Shown here in pieces: positions 10,905 through 21,257 of a stretch of 64,000 bases of DNA. The stretch is from Ricinus communis (lineage: Eukaryota; Streptophyta; Magnoliopsida; Malpighiales; Euphorbiaceae). The first letter of the stretch is position 1; each line of letters opens with the position of its first letter. Below the pieces are notes generated by a model. That model was not told the DNA's origin and made no database searches. It saw nothing but the letters and a program-made list of their open reading frames with translations. The stretch is taken from the NCBI RefSeq assembly GCF_019578655.1, contig NC_063264.1, positions 12,689,213-12,753,212 on the forward strand, written 5' to 3'. The position numbers and the translations under genes are program-made.

Positions 10905-12195
10905 CGGCAAGCATAGGCACCAATCTAATGCTTGGACAAATGCAAAGAAAGAAAATTAGTTGATGAAATATTGATATCATTCTTCGAATGATCACAGACT
11001 AATCTTTTGGACGAAAGAGGGAAAGACAATAATCAAGGCATTGAATAAATATTCTGATTTAAGATTACATCATTAGGGTCTCCATCACTCCTTGTTCCTC
11101 TTGATTTGACTTTAGTTTATTCATCTTTATTTATTTATTTGTTCAAATTTAGCTTGTAATTTCTTCTTCTTATGGAATGAGGACTTTTGCACTATGAAAA
11201 CCACATGTAACCAAATATGTTACGCTAGTGAACATATTATTTGATCCTTACACTTAATCGTATGGAAGAGAATAAAGAACTTGCAATTTCTTTTCTTATT
11301 AATCCGAAATCCTACCTATATTCTCATTTCTTCATTTATTTTGTTCGCCCCTTTCTAATCTATATTTAATATGATGGTTTGATTTTATTTGGCGAGCATA
11401 AACACGGCGATTGAGTTAAAGCACATGGAAGTAATATTCATGGGCACTGATCCAATGCTTGGACAAATGTGAAGAAAGAAAATTAGTTGATCGAGTATTC
11501 ATATCATTCTCCGATTGATCGAAGAGGAATCTTTCGGAGGAAAGAGGGAATGCAAGTAACGAGGCACGCCTAAATACTCTAATCCATTACACTATTGGGA
11601 TCTCTATCATTCCTTGTTCCTATAGGCACGAGGACTCATGATGATGCAAGGATTGGCATAAGGAATCATGGGAACATAATTGACAAGCTTGACCAATGGA
11701 TTGGGGCATGACTTAATGATCAAGCAGGATGAGATGTAAATCCATATGCGTAAGGGAGAAATATTTTTTTTTCAATTAATCGAAGCATAATACAAGCGGG
11801 AATGCGAATATATTGATGCTTGGGACACATATAATGAAGTGGTTTTGGTCGGAGTATTTATTAGGTAGGTCCATGCGAATTTCCTCTTGGTTTTGTAAAG
11901 CTGGCTCATAAAATTTGGGACTACGATAGTTGTTAACCAGTCAACTCTCTCTAGTCATGATTTGACTTTAGATTATTTATCATTCTTTATTTATTTATTA
12001 ATATTTAGTTTGTAGTTTCTTCTTCTTATGAAATGAGAGCTTTCGCACTATAGAAACCGCATGCAACTGAATACTTGAGGCTAGTGAGCATAATATTTCA
12101 TTTTCTACCTTGTGGGAAATCAAGTCTTAGGTTCATACAAGAACTTTGCAGACTGATCAAGACTCGTACTTACAAACATAGACTTGTCGCACTAT
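10905..12195 (+). repeat. R1 repeat, plus-oriented copies, partly deleted
   Basis: R1 continues after the solo LTR. The landmark CTAATGCTTGGACAAATG appears near 10925 and again near 11452, only about 530 bases apart. The first of these units has lost its middle: the text jumps from CCTTGTTCCTC to TTGATTTGACTTTAG near 11100. The second unit is nearly full and ends near 12190 at a junction where R1 turns to the opposite orientation. Confidence 0.68.
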
Positions 12196-14021
12196 CTAAT
12201 GAACAAATAAGAATATAGGTAGGATTTTGTATCCAATAAGGAAAGAAATTACCAATTCTTTATTCTCTTTCATGGCTAAGCGTAAGGATCAAACCAAATT
12301 GATTTAAACACAATGGTAGAAAAAGAACAGAATAGAAACGAAGGACATGAGCAATAAGTCTAGGTTCGCTAGTGTAAGTCTTCATAAGTAATTCAAAGTT
12401 CTTGAGAGAACCCATAACTTAATTCTCTACAAAGTAGAAAACTGAAATAATATACTCACTAGCCTTAAATATTTGGTTGCATGCGGTTTTCATAGTGCGG
12501 AAGCCCTTAATCCATAAGAAGAAGGAACTAGAAGCTAACATGAATAATTAAATAAAGTAAGATCAATAAACTAAAGTCAAATAAAGAACTAGAGAAGAAT
12601 TGACTGGCAAACAACTCTTGTAGTCCAAATTTTATGAGCGAGCTTAAGGAAAAAAAACTCACGTAAGTCTACCCAATAACACTCTGACCAAATTACTTCA
12701 TTATATGTGTCTAAAATATAAAAATGTATGCATTCCCGCTTGGATTAATTGAAAGCAATATGATTTCTCCAGCATGCATTTGCTCTCATCCTACTTGATC
12801 ATCAAGTCATGCTCTAATGCCGCAGGTGAAGTTTATCAATTACATTCCTATAATTCCTTAATAAAATAAGGGGAAATTCATGTGGGTGTACCTAATCACA
12901 CTCGAAACCTATTTACTTCATTATATTTCCTCACAAATATCAAAACGCACCCATGGACATGAGCATTAAGTCTATGTTCACTAGCGCGAGTGTTGATAAG
13001 TCTGGAGAGTTCTTGAAAGAACCCATAACCTGATTTCCCACAAGGTAGAAAATTGAAATATTATGCTTGATAGCCTCAAGTATTCAATTGCATACAATTT
13101 TTATAGTGTGAAAGCTCTCATTCTGTAAGAAGAAGAAACTAAATCCTAATTATGAATAAATAAATAAAGAAAGATTAATAAACTAATCCCAAATTTTATG
13201 AGCTGCTTAATAAAAATAAGGAGAAATTCGGGTGGGCCTACCTAATAACACTCCAACCCCAATTACTTCATTATATGCGTCCCAAACATCAAAACGCTTG
13301 CATTACTACTTGTATTATGCTTCGATTAATTGAAAACAACATAATTTTACCCTTATGCCCATGGATTTATATCTTGTCGTGGTTGATCATCAAGCGAAAC
13401 CATAATGCCACCGGGCGAGCTTATCCATTACGTTCCTATGATTCCTTATACCAGTCCTTGCATCATTAAGACTCCTTATGCATAGAGGAACAAGGAATAA
13501 TAGAGATTCCATTAGTGCAAATCTTGAATCATAATATTAAGACGTGCCACGATTGGCATTCTTCCTTCGTTCCTCCAAAAGATTCGTCCGTGATTATTCA
13601 GACATTGATATCAATACTCTATCAACTAATTTTCTTTCTTCACATTTGTTAAAGCATTGCTTTGGTGCATATGATTACTACTTCTATGTGTTTTAATTTA
13701 ACACTTATATTTATGCTCTCTAAATAAAATCAAACCATCATGGACCAAAGAGGAATTGACTGGTCAATAACTCTCATAGTCCCAAATTTTATGAGCCAAC
13801 TTTATGAAACCAAGAGAAAATTCCCATGGGCCTATCTAACAATATCTGACCCCAATTACCTCATTATATGCATCCCAAACGTCAAAACGCTCGCATTCCC
13901 ACTTGGATTAATTGAAAACAACATGATTTCTCCCTTACATGCATGGATTTATGTTTTGTCCTACTTGATAATCAAGTCACACCCCAATCCATTAGCCAAG
14001 CTTGTCAATTGCGTTCCTATG
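12196..14021 (-). repeat. R1 repeat, minus-oriented copies
   Basis: The same R1 text in reverse complement. Examples are GATTTTGTATCCAATAAGG (about 12221), GGATTAATTGAAAGCAATAT (12742), ATTACTTCATTATATGCGTC (13261) and TTGATCATCAAG (13383). It runs into the left end of the LTR element at 14022 within TTGCGTTCCTATG. It holds no gene that I can support. Confidence 0.68.
14017..14021. repeat. Target-site duplication of the LARD-like element
   Basis: CTATG at 14017-14021 and CCATG at 21258-21262 flank the element and differ at one base. The unoccupied R1 text GTTCCTATGATTCCTTATACC occurs at 13433-13453. Left flank plus right flank of this insertion rebuild the same wording, which supports both ends. 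Confidence 0.85.
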
Positions 14022-16783
14022 TGTAATACCCGGAATTTCAATTAATTATAGTAATATTAATAATAATTAATAAATTAGTTTTTATTTAAATTAATTTTAG
14101 CTTTATTTTTTGTTCGGTTTAATTGGAATGATTTAAATGCAATTTTAAATTTTAATATTTGACAAATAAAGGAGTTATTTCCATACCCAATTAGTTTGAT
14201 TCTTAAGGAGTTAATTAAGTAAATTATTTGAGGAATAAAAAATAGTTTCGGTTATTCAAATTTTTTTCAAATGTTTATATATATATAAATAAAATTATAT
14301 ATTGGAGAATTATGGAAGAATTTGTAAAGGGTGTTTTTATAAAAGAATTATTGGGGAAAAAGGATATTTTAATTAGTAAATGGTGTTAAATGTAATTGGA
14401 AAAATATTTAGCAATTTAATTAATTAAATTAATTGTGTAAGGATTTAATTGGAAATTTATTTTGGGACGAGGATTAAAAGTATAATTTTATTATTATGGG
14501 GGTTTAATGAAAATTTGTATGTTTGGTATTTTTATAAATAAATATGTCGGTCAGGGGTATATATGTAATTGTGTATTTTCAATAATTCTAATTTGGCCCA
14601 AATTAAATATTTAGGGGCTTAATTGAAAGGCTAAAGAAAAGTTTAGGAGTTAATTGAAAATTTTACAGGGCGAAATTGTTAGTAATTTAAAAAGTTAAGG
14701 GACCAAAAGGTAAGAAAGAAAACTTTAGGGACTAAATGTCATCATGATGAAGAAGAGGGTGCTAAATCGCCATCCACCCCACCGACCGTTACTTGGCCGG
14801 CAGTCTTGTGGCCAGTGGGGAGCGGCACCAACGGCAGCAAAGACACGCGAGGAGGAAGATGGCCGAAACTTCCTTGCCACCGTGCGTGTGCTTCCGGCGT
14901 CGGTGCCTGCTGATCTTGGTGGAGATCGACTCCCCTCGGTCTGGGCTTTGTTTTGGCAGCGGCGATATCGACTATGGTGACCGGAAACGGAAGTTCGCGG
15001 TGGAGAGAGAAAATATGGGCACCTGGCGTTTTTGGGTTTTTCCGGCGAGCTATGGACGATCGGAGGGTGTATCTCGACTCTCCTGAGCTCAAGCTTCGCA
15101 ATGGCACTGGTTTCGTGGCGATCAGACTTCGTCTGCAAATCGACGGCCGACATCGTCCATAATTCTATCCAGATGATCGGGGGTCGGATCGGAAAATTGA
15201 AAGCGGGGATCATCATCAGCCCGTTGTTGCGAGTCCGATAGTGTGTTCGGATCGTCGATCGGACTCCAGCGGCTGGAGGCGAGTCGACCAAGTGATCAAG
15301 CGTCTCGGTAATTTTGGTATTCTTGGTTTAATTGTGTGTCTATTGAATTGTGTTATGTATTAGGTGATATTGTGTGTTAAAATATTTGTTGTCAGACTGC
15401 CTGCCTTGGTTGTGTTTTGTGATGTGTGGCGGAGTCGGGAAATTAGTGAAGTCTCGGGGACCCGACACCCGTTAAAATGAATTATTGATTATCCGAAGTG
15501 TTTTCTGGCAGGTCCTGGACCCGTTTTACAGGGGGTAAATGTCCGTGTTATAGGGGAGGTTCTGCCGAATTTTTGGTAGAATTTATTCGAGTTATGATTC
15601 TTAGACAATCAGTCCTACGAATCTAGACCTAGGGTCAATTGTAAATTGTTCAGCGTTATTGATAAATTGTTTTTTCGTGATTAGATAATCCGTCTGTTCG
15701 GCTCGCTCCAACCGAGGCACCGGAGCAGAGCTAGGAGGTCGCCAAACTAGTGAGTTAAAGTCATGTATCGCTTATGCACGTGTCATGCATAAATTTTGAC
15801 TAGCAATTATTTATTCATTTATATATCATTTCTTTTAGCATTAATTCTATGATTACATGATGACACGGGATGGGATGACAGTAGAACATATTAATTTGAT
15901 GAGTGTTCCGGTGTAAATCTGAGAGTTATGGAAAAGGGTAATTGAGTAAATTTAGAGAAAGAAAGATTAGGATTTGCCCTGGTTGAGCATCGCTCTCTAG
16001 GCTTAGTAGAGTGTGTTTGCCGGAGGTGAGGTCCCTGATTGAGCTTGCTCTCTGGGTGCCAGACCTGTTGGATTAAGAGAGCCGAAAGGCTAAGACAAAT
16101 GACTAGACTGGAGGTAAGGTCCCTGATCGAGCTTCGCTCTCTGGGCGCCAGTCCTGTTGGAATGAGATTAGTCGGGATGTTAGAGTTGAGGCTAGTCGAG
16201 ATGTCAGTATTGAGGTTGATCGAGATGTTATTGTTGGGATTAGGGTTCGATTGAAGTACACCGTCCCGTTGTGTGTGAAAATTATTTTATTTAAGCATGG
16301 TGTGACACATATGTTTTTACATGACTTATGTTTATTTCAAATTAAATAAATGTATGATCAAAGTATATGCAAATATTTTTAGATATATGATTTTAACTCA
16401 CTCTCGAGACTGATAGTCTCAATTTTACTGTTTTTTAGATCCGTGACTGTTAGTCTTCCCACGACTCTTATCTAGTAACCCGACTTCTTCATCATCGTGT
16501 GATGTATTTGATTTGGTATGTAAATTTGTAAAATCTTAGATTCTCCATAGTTGAAATAATAGATGTATCAGTTGTAATGCTTTGTAGTTTCAGGTCTACC
16601 CTAATTCTTCTGGCAGACCGAATTAATTATAAATTTAATGGTTATGAAATTATGGAATTCATAGTATTAAATGAGATGAGATTTATTTAAGTCAGTGAAT
16701 GTCAGGCTTACTACGGGATTCGGTGGCCTTACACCTACCTATTCCCTAGTACCGGTCACGGGCCCACAGATGGGGTCATGACA
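14022..16783 (+). repeat. 5-prime LTR of the LARD-like element, 2762 bp
   Basis: Starts TGTAATACCCGGAATTT and ends GGGGTCATGACA. The first 720 bases are very AT-rich. A GC-rich island at about 14755-15300 follows, with open frames on both strands. Then come AT-rich sequence, a cluster of GAGC-TTC-GCTC hairpin motifs (15972-16160) and short GTCGAGATGT repeats to 16250. The partner LTRs at 18442 and, in reverse, at 29820 share this plan, so it belongs to the LTR and not to a captured gene unique to one copy. Substitutions and small indels against the 3-prime LTR are scattered throughout, so the insertion is not recent. Confidence 0.9.
15972..16160 (+). repeat. Hairpin subrepeats in the LTR
   Basis: Three copies of a short motif, CCTGRTYGAGC...GCTCTCTRGG, start near 15978, 16034 and 16122. 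The core GAGC-TTC-GCTC or GAGC-ATC-GCTC is a small inverted repeat. The same cluster recurs at about 20470-20630 and, in reverse, at about 30505-30655. Confidence 0.65.
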
Positions 16784-16787
16784 AAGT

Positions 16788-16799
16788 TGGTATCAGAGC
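16788..16799 (+). other. Primer binding site, initiator-Met tRNA type
   Basis: TGGTATCAGAGC lies four bases inside the 5-prime LTR. This is the standard plant complement of the initiator-Met tRNA 3-prime end, where minus-strand DNA synthesis starts. Confidence 0.92.
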
Positions 16800-18428
16800 T
16801 TAGGTTTAGATTTCCTTCAGCCTAGGCTAAGATTGTTGGTACTGTGGAGCTAGGATCAAGTCTGTCTTGTTGTTTTCATTGACTCCAGTGTCTCAGCCTT
16901 CATTGTTAGAAAGTCTATCATTCTTTTCTTGTGAGCTTGTCCTTGATGCTATGTTGAGGATGAGCGGTGTAGCGATAGCAAGATCTGAAGCGCGGTAGCT
17001 TCGTGTCGTTTTCTTCGAGTGATTGGTGCAGGCTGGCCCTTGGATGCTACGATTGTTGTTTCGATGATGGGCATCGTAGTCAGAATTAGTGTAGAGCATG
17101 GTCGCAGTCGTGTCATGAATTGCCTCATCATCGCTTCAAGTATCGCCTTAGTGAGTAGCGCCAAAGTTAGTGCATGGAAAGTCGAGCAGAGGTCAGAGCA
17201 TTTATGGTTGAGTTTTGTGGTTGTAAGAAGCTTAAGAATGGTGGTAGGAGTGTTTTCGAAAGCTCAAAATTCAGAGAAACTTAAGCAAACATTATTTATA
17301 TTTTCCTAAGTAGAACAAGTGCTTTTAAAATACAATATTACGCCCAGTCCCGAAAGAATTCATTATGGCATTTCATTGTTAGGCATGCACAATTTTATTT
17401 TTAGGACATGCATCATACATCGTGCATTGCAACCCTTGATGATAGGGGGCATCATCACCCTGCTGCGCGGTATTGTAGAATTTTATATAAAGAAATGGCT
17501 AGAGATTTTACGATTTTGTAAACGTGTTTTCAAGATAATAATTTCTATCCGTGTTCATTTTAAAGTAAGTAGTTAAATAAATTTTTTTCAAAGTAAATGG
17601 TGTCAGCTTAGGATTCTCTGGATGACAAGCTGAGTTGTTGTGAGAGTGAATTGCTATATTGGATTATAAAGGAGACTTCTGGATTTTAGTCAAAGAGGAA
17701 TCTCGTGTCAAGATGGCATGGTTTTGTGTCGGTTACTGCGATCACACGGGTGATATGAAGTGGATGATGTGATGTGGATGTTAAGGATTTTCTGTACATG
17801 TAAGGGACATGTCATTGGGAAGGAACTTGGCGAGTGGATTTTGGCAAGACCAAAGTTGGTCCAGATCCTTCGAAGAAGATTCTTTTCTCGCGAGCGGCTA
17901 AAGACAGCTTTCTGGAAGCAGAGAGATTGTGCAAACCCGAAGTGGGAGCACGTGGATATTTGTATTAGAGTGTATGTAATCGTAAGGCGTCTTATGCGCA
18001 AAGGTGATGCGGTTAGGTAAGGAAGGCAAGTTAGCCCTTCTTTTGGGGAACCTTTGGAATTGTCGGCAGGTTGGTGAGGTGGCATGCAAATTGGACTTGC
18101 CGGTAAAAAATGTTCTCTGAGGTCAAATCCAGTTGTTCGTAGGTCTGAGTTGAGAAAGTATATTTTCGATCCTTGCTCGTGTTGGACCCTTAGTGTGTAG
18201 AAGCAAGTAAAAATTTGATCTTCTAGGAGCAGTAAGTCAGGATTGCGGATTCTTAGATTCGCCAGTTTTGCTTAAGGGTTTTGCCGATGGGTCTTGTAGT
18301 TGAGTTTATTTTTCTTCCAAGGAAAGTTCTCGAGAAGTCGAGCTCGAGATGAGAGATTCCTATTTTCTTTAATTTCAGTCCTAGTGTGAGCCCATTTTTC
18401 TCTAAAAATTCGAGGGCGAATTTTTCTT

Positions 18429-18441
18429 AAGGGGTGGAGAA
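18429..18441 (+). other. Polypurine tract
   Basis: AAGGGGTGGAGAA, interrupted by a single T, ends directly at the TGTAATGCCC start of the 3-prime LTR. It is in the position and composition expected of the plus-strand primer. Confidence 0.88.
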
Positions 18442-21257
18442 TGTAATGCCCGAAATTTTCATTTAATAATAGTAATATTAATAATAATTAATAAATTAGT
18501 TTTTATTTAAATTAATTTTAACTTTATTTTTGTTTGGTTTAATTGGAATGATTTAAATGCAAATTTTGAATTTTAATATTTAACAAATAAATGAGTTATT
18601 TCTATACCCAATTAGTTTGATTTTTAAGGAGTTAATTAAGTAAATTATTTGAGGAATAAATTATATTTTTGGTTATTCAAATTTTTTCCAAATGTATATA
18701 TATATATATATAAATAAAATTATATATTGGAGAATTATGGAAGAATTTGTAAAAGGTGTTTTTATAAAAAAGTTATCGGGGAAAAAGGATATTTTAATTA
18801 GTAAATGGTGTTAAATTTAATTGGAAATACATTTAGCAATTTAATTAATTAAATTAATTGTGTTAGGATTTAATTGGAAATTTATTTTGGGATGAGGATT
18901 AAAAGTATAATTTTATTATTATGGAGGTTTAATGAAAATTTGTATGTTTGGTATTTTTGTAAATAAATATGTCGGTCAGGGGTATATATGTAATTGTGTA
19001 TTTTCAATAATTCTAATTTGGCCTAAATTAAATAGTTAGGGGATTAATTGAAAGGCTAAAGAAAACTTTAAGAGTTAATTGAAAATTTTACAGGGTGAAA
19101 TTGTTAGTAATTTAAAAAGTTAAGGGACCAAAAGGTAAGAAAGAAAACTTCAGGGACTAAATGTCGATATGGAGAAGAAGAAAAGAAAAGAAGGATCGGG
19201 GAGATAGAAAGAAGAATCGGGGAAGAGGAAGAAGAGGGGTGCTACATCGTCCCACCGGTGGTGGCGGCCGACCGTCTTGGTGTCGAGGAGTGCAACACCA
19301 GTGGCAACCAGAAAGACGCGTGAAGAGAAAGATGGGCGAAACTTCCTTGCCGCCGTGCGTGTGTTTCCGGCGTCGGTGGTTGCTGATCTTGGTAGCGATC
19401 GACTCCCGTTGGTCTTGGCTTTGTTTTGGCGGCAGCGATGTCGACTGTGGTGACCGGAAACAGAAGTTCAAAGTGGAGAGAGAAAATATGGGCAGCTGGC
19501 GTTTTTGGGTTTTGTCGGCGAGCTCCGACGAGCTATGAACGATCGGAGGGCGTATGTCCACTCTCCTAAGCTCAAGCTTCGTAATGGCAACGGTTTCGTG
19601 GGGATCAGACTTCGTTTGCAAATCGATGGCCGAGATCGTCCGCAAATCTATCTAGATGATCGAGGGTCGGATCAGAAAATCGAAAGCGGGCATCATCATC
19701 AGCCCGTTGTTTCGAGTCCGATAGTGTGTTCGGATCATCGATCGGACTCCGGCGGCTGGAGGCGAGTCGACAGAGCGATCAAGCGTCTCGGTCCGTTAAT
19801 TTTGGTATTCTTGGTTTAATTGCGTGTCTACTAATTGTGTTATGTATTAGATGATATTGTGTGTTAAAATATTCGTTGTCAAACTGCCTGCCTTGGTTGT
19901 GTTTTATGATGTGTGGCGGAGTCGGGAAATTAGTGAAGTCTCAGGGACCCGACTCCCGTTAAAATGAATTATTGATTATCCGAAGTGTTTTCTAGCAGGT
20001 CCTGGACCCATTTTACGGGGGTAAATGTCCGTGTTATAGGGCAGGTTTTGCTGAATTTTCGGTAGAATTTATCCGAGTCATGATTCTTAGACAATCAGTC
20101 CTACGAATCTAGACCTAGGGTCAATTGTAAATTGTTCAGCGTTATTGATAAATTTTTTTTCCGTGATTAGATAATCCGTCTGTTCCGCTCGCTCCAACCG
20201 AGGCAACGGAGCAGAGCTAGGAGGTTGCCAAACTAGTGAGTTAAAGTCATATATCGCTTATGCACGTGTCAAGCATAAATTTTGATTGGCAATTATTTAT
20301 TCAATTATTATTCATTCATATATCATTTCTTTTATCTTTAATTTTATGATTGCATGATGACACGGGATGGGACGACAATAGAACATATTAATTTGATGAG
20401 TGTTACGGTGTAAATCTGAGTTATGAAAAAAGGGTAATTAAGTAAATTTATAGAAAGAAAGATTAGGATTTGCCTTAGTCGAGCATCACTCTCTGGGCTT
20501 AGTAGAGTGTGTTTGCCAGAGGTAAGGTCCCTGATCGAGCTTGCTCTCTAGGCACCGACTTAATTGGAAATCAAGTGTTCAGGCTGGAGGTAAGGTCCCT
20601 GATCGAGCTTCGCTCTCTGGGTGCCAATCCTATTGGAATGAGATTAGTCGAGATGTTAGAGTTGAGGCTAGTCGAGATGTCAGTATTGAGGTTGATCGAG
20701 ATGTTAGTGTTGGGATTAGGGTTCTACTGAAGTACTCCGTCCCATTGTGTGTGAAAATTATTTTATTTAAGCATGGCATGACACGTATGTTTTTACATGA
20801 CTTATGTTTATTTCAAACTAAATAAATGTATGATCGAAGTATATGCAAATGTTTTTAGATATATGATTTTAACTCTCTCGAGACTGACAGTATCAATTTC
20901 ACTGTTTTTTAGATCCGTGACTGTTAGTCTTCCCGCGACTCTTATCTAGTAACCCGACTCCTTTATCATCGGGTGATGTATTTGATTTGGTGTGTAAATT
21001 TTTAAAATCTTAGATTCTCCGCAGTTGAAATAGTAGATGTATCAGTTGTAATGCTTTGTAGTTTCAGGTCTAGCCTAATTCTTCTGGCAGACCGAATTAA
21101 TTGTAAATTTAATGGTTACGAAATTGTGGAATCCATAGTATTAAATGAGATGAGATTTATTTAAGTCAGTGAGTGTCAGGCTTACTACGGGATTTGGTAG
21201 CCTTACGCCTACCCATTCCGTAGTGCCTTTCACGGGCCCACAGATGGGGTCGTGACA
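18442..21257 (+). repeat. 3-prime LTR of the LARD-like element, 2816 bp
   Basis: Starts TGTAATGCCCGAAATTT and ends GGGGTCGTGACA. It aligns by eye along its whole length with 14022-16783. It is longer mainly through extra purine-rich sequence near 19175-19240 at the start of the GC-rich island and a longer AT dinucleotide run near 18699. Open frames in the island (for example 19505-19819 plus and 19157-19645 minus) are LTR sequence, not host genes. Confidence 0.9.

Larger units (their letters stand above)
16784..18441 (+). other. Non-coding interior of the LARD-like element
   Basis: After the primer site comes 1.6 kb with stops in every frame and no zinc knuckle, protease, reverse transcriptase or integrase motif that I can find. 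The longest open stretches (for example 17708-18085 on the minus strand and 17019-17309 on the plus strand) show no family likeness. Only the last 100 bases, leading into the polypurine tract, look conserved with chromovirus 3-prime ends. Confidence 0.7.
14022..21257 (+). mobile_element. Complete non-coding LTR retrotransposon (LARD-like), 7236 bp
   Basis: Two direct LTRs of 2762 and 2816 bp flank a 1658-bp interior. It has an initiator-Met primer site just inside the 5-prime LTR and a polypurine tract just before the 3-prime LTR. The interior has no recognisable gag or pol. Long LTRs with a non-coding interior are the mark of large retrotransposon derivatives, which must borrow proteins from an autonomous relative. 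The interior end (CGAGGGCGAATTTTTCTTAA, then AGGGGTGGAGAA and TGTAATGCCC) resembles the 3-prime end of Tekay/Del-type chromoviruses, so that lineage may be the source; this is an inference. Confidence 0.9.

Noticed and set aside
14725..15291. 188-codon minus-strand open frame with Arg- and Pro-rich text
   Set aside because: It is antisense to the GC-rich LTR island, recurs in altered form in the other LTRs, starts in no gene context and has no known domain.
16788..16799. tRNA gene fragments at the primer sites (also 27584 and 58893)
   Set aside because: Only the 12-18 bases complementary to tRNA 3-prime ends are present, in the right place for primer binding. No cloverleaf can be formed around them.
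19157..19645. 162-codon minus-strand open frame
   Set aside because: Same LTR island as above. The Ser/Phe/Leu-rich end comes from a purine-rich run on the other strand.
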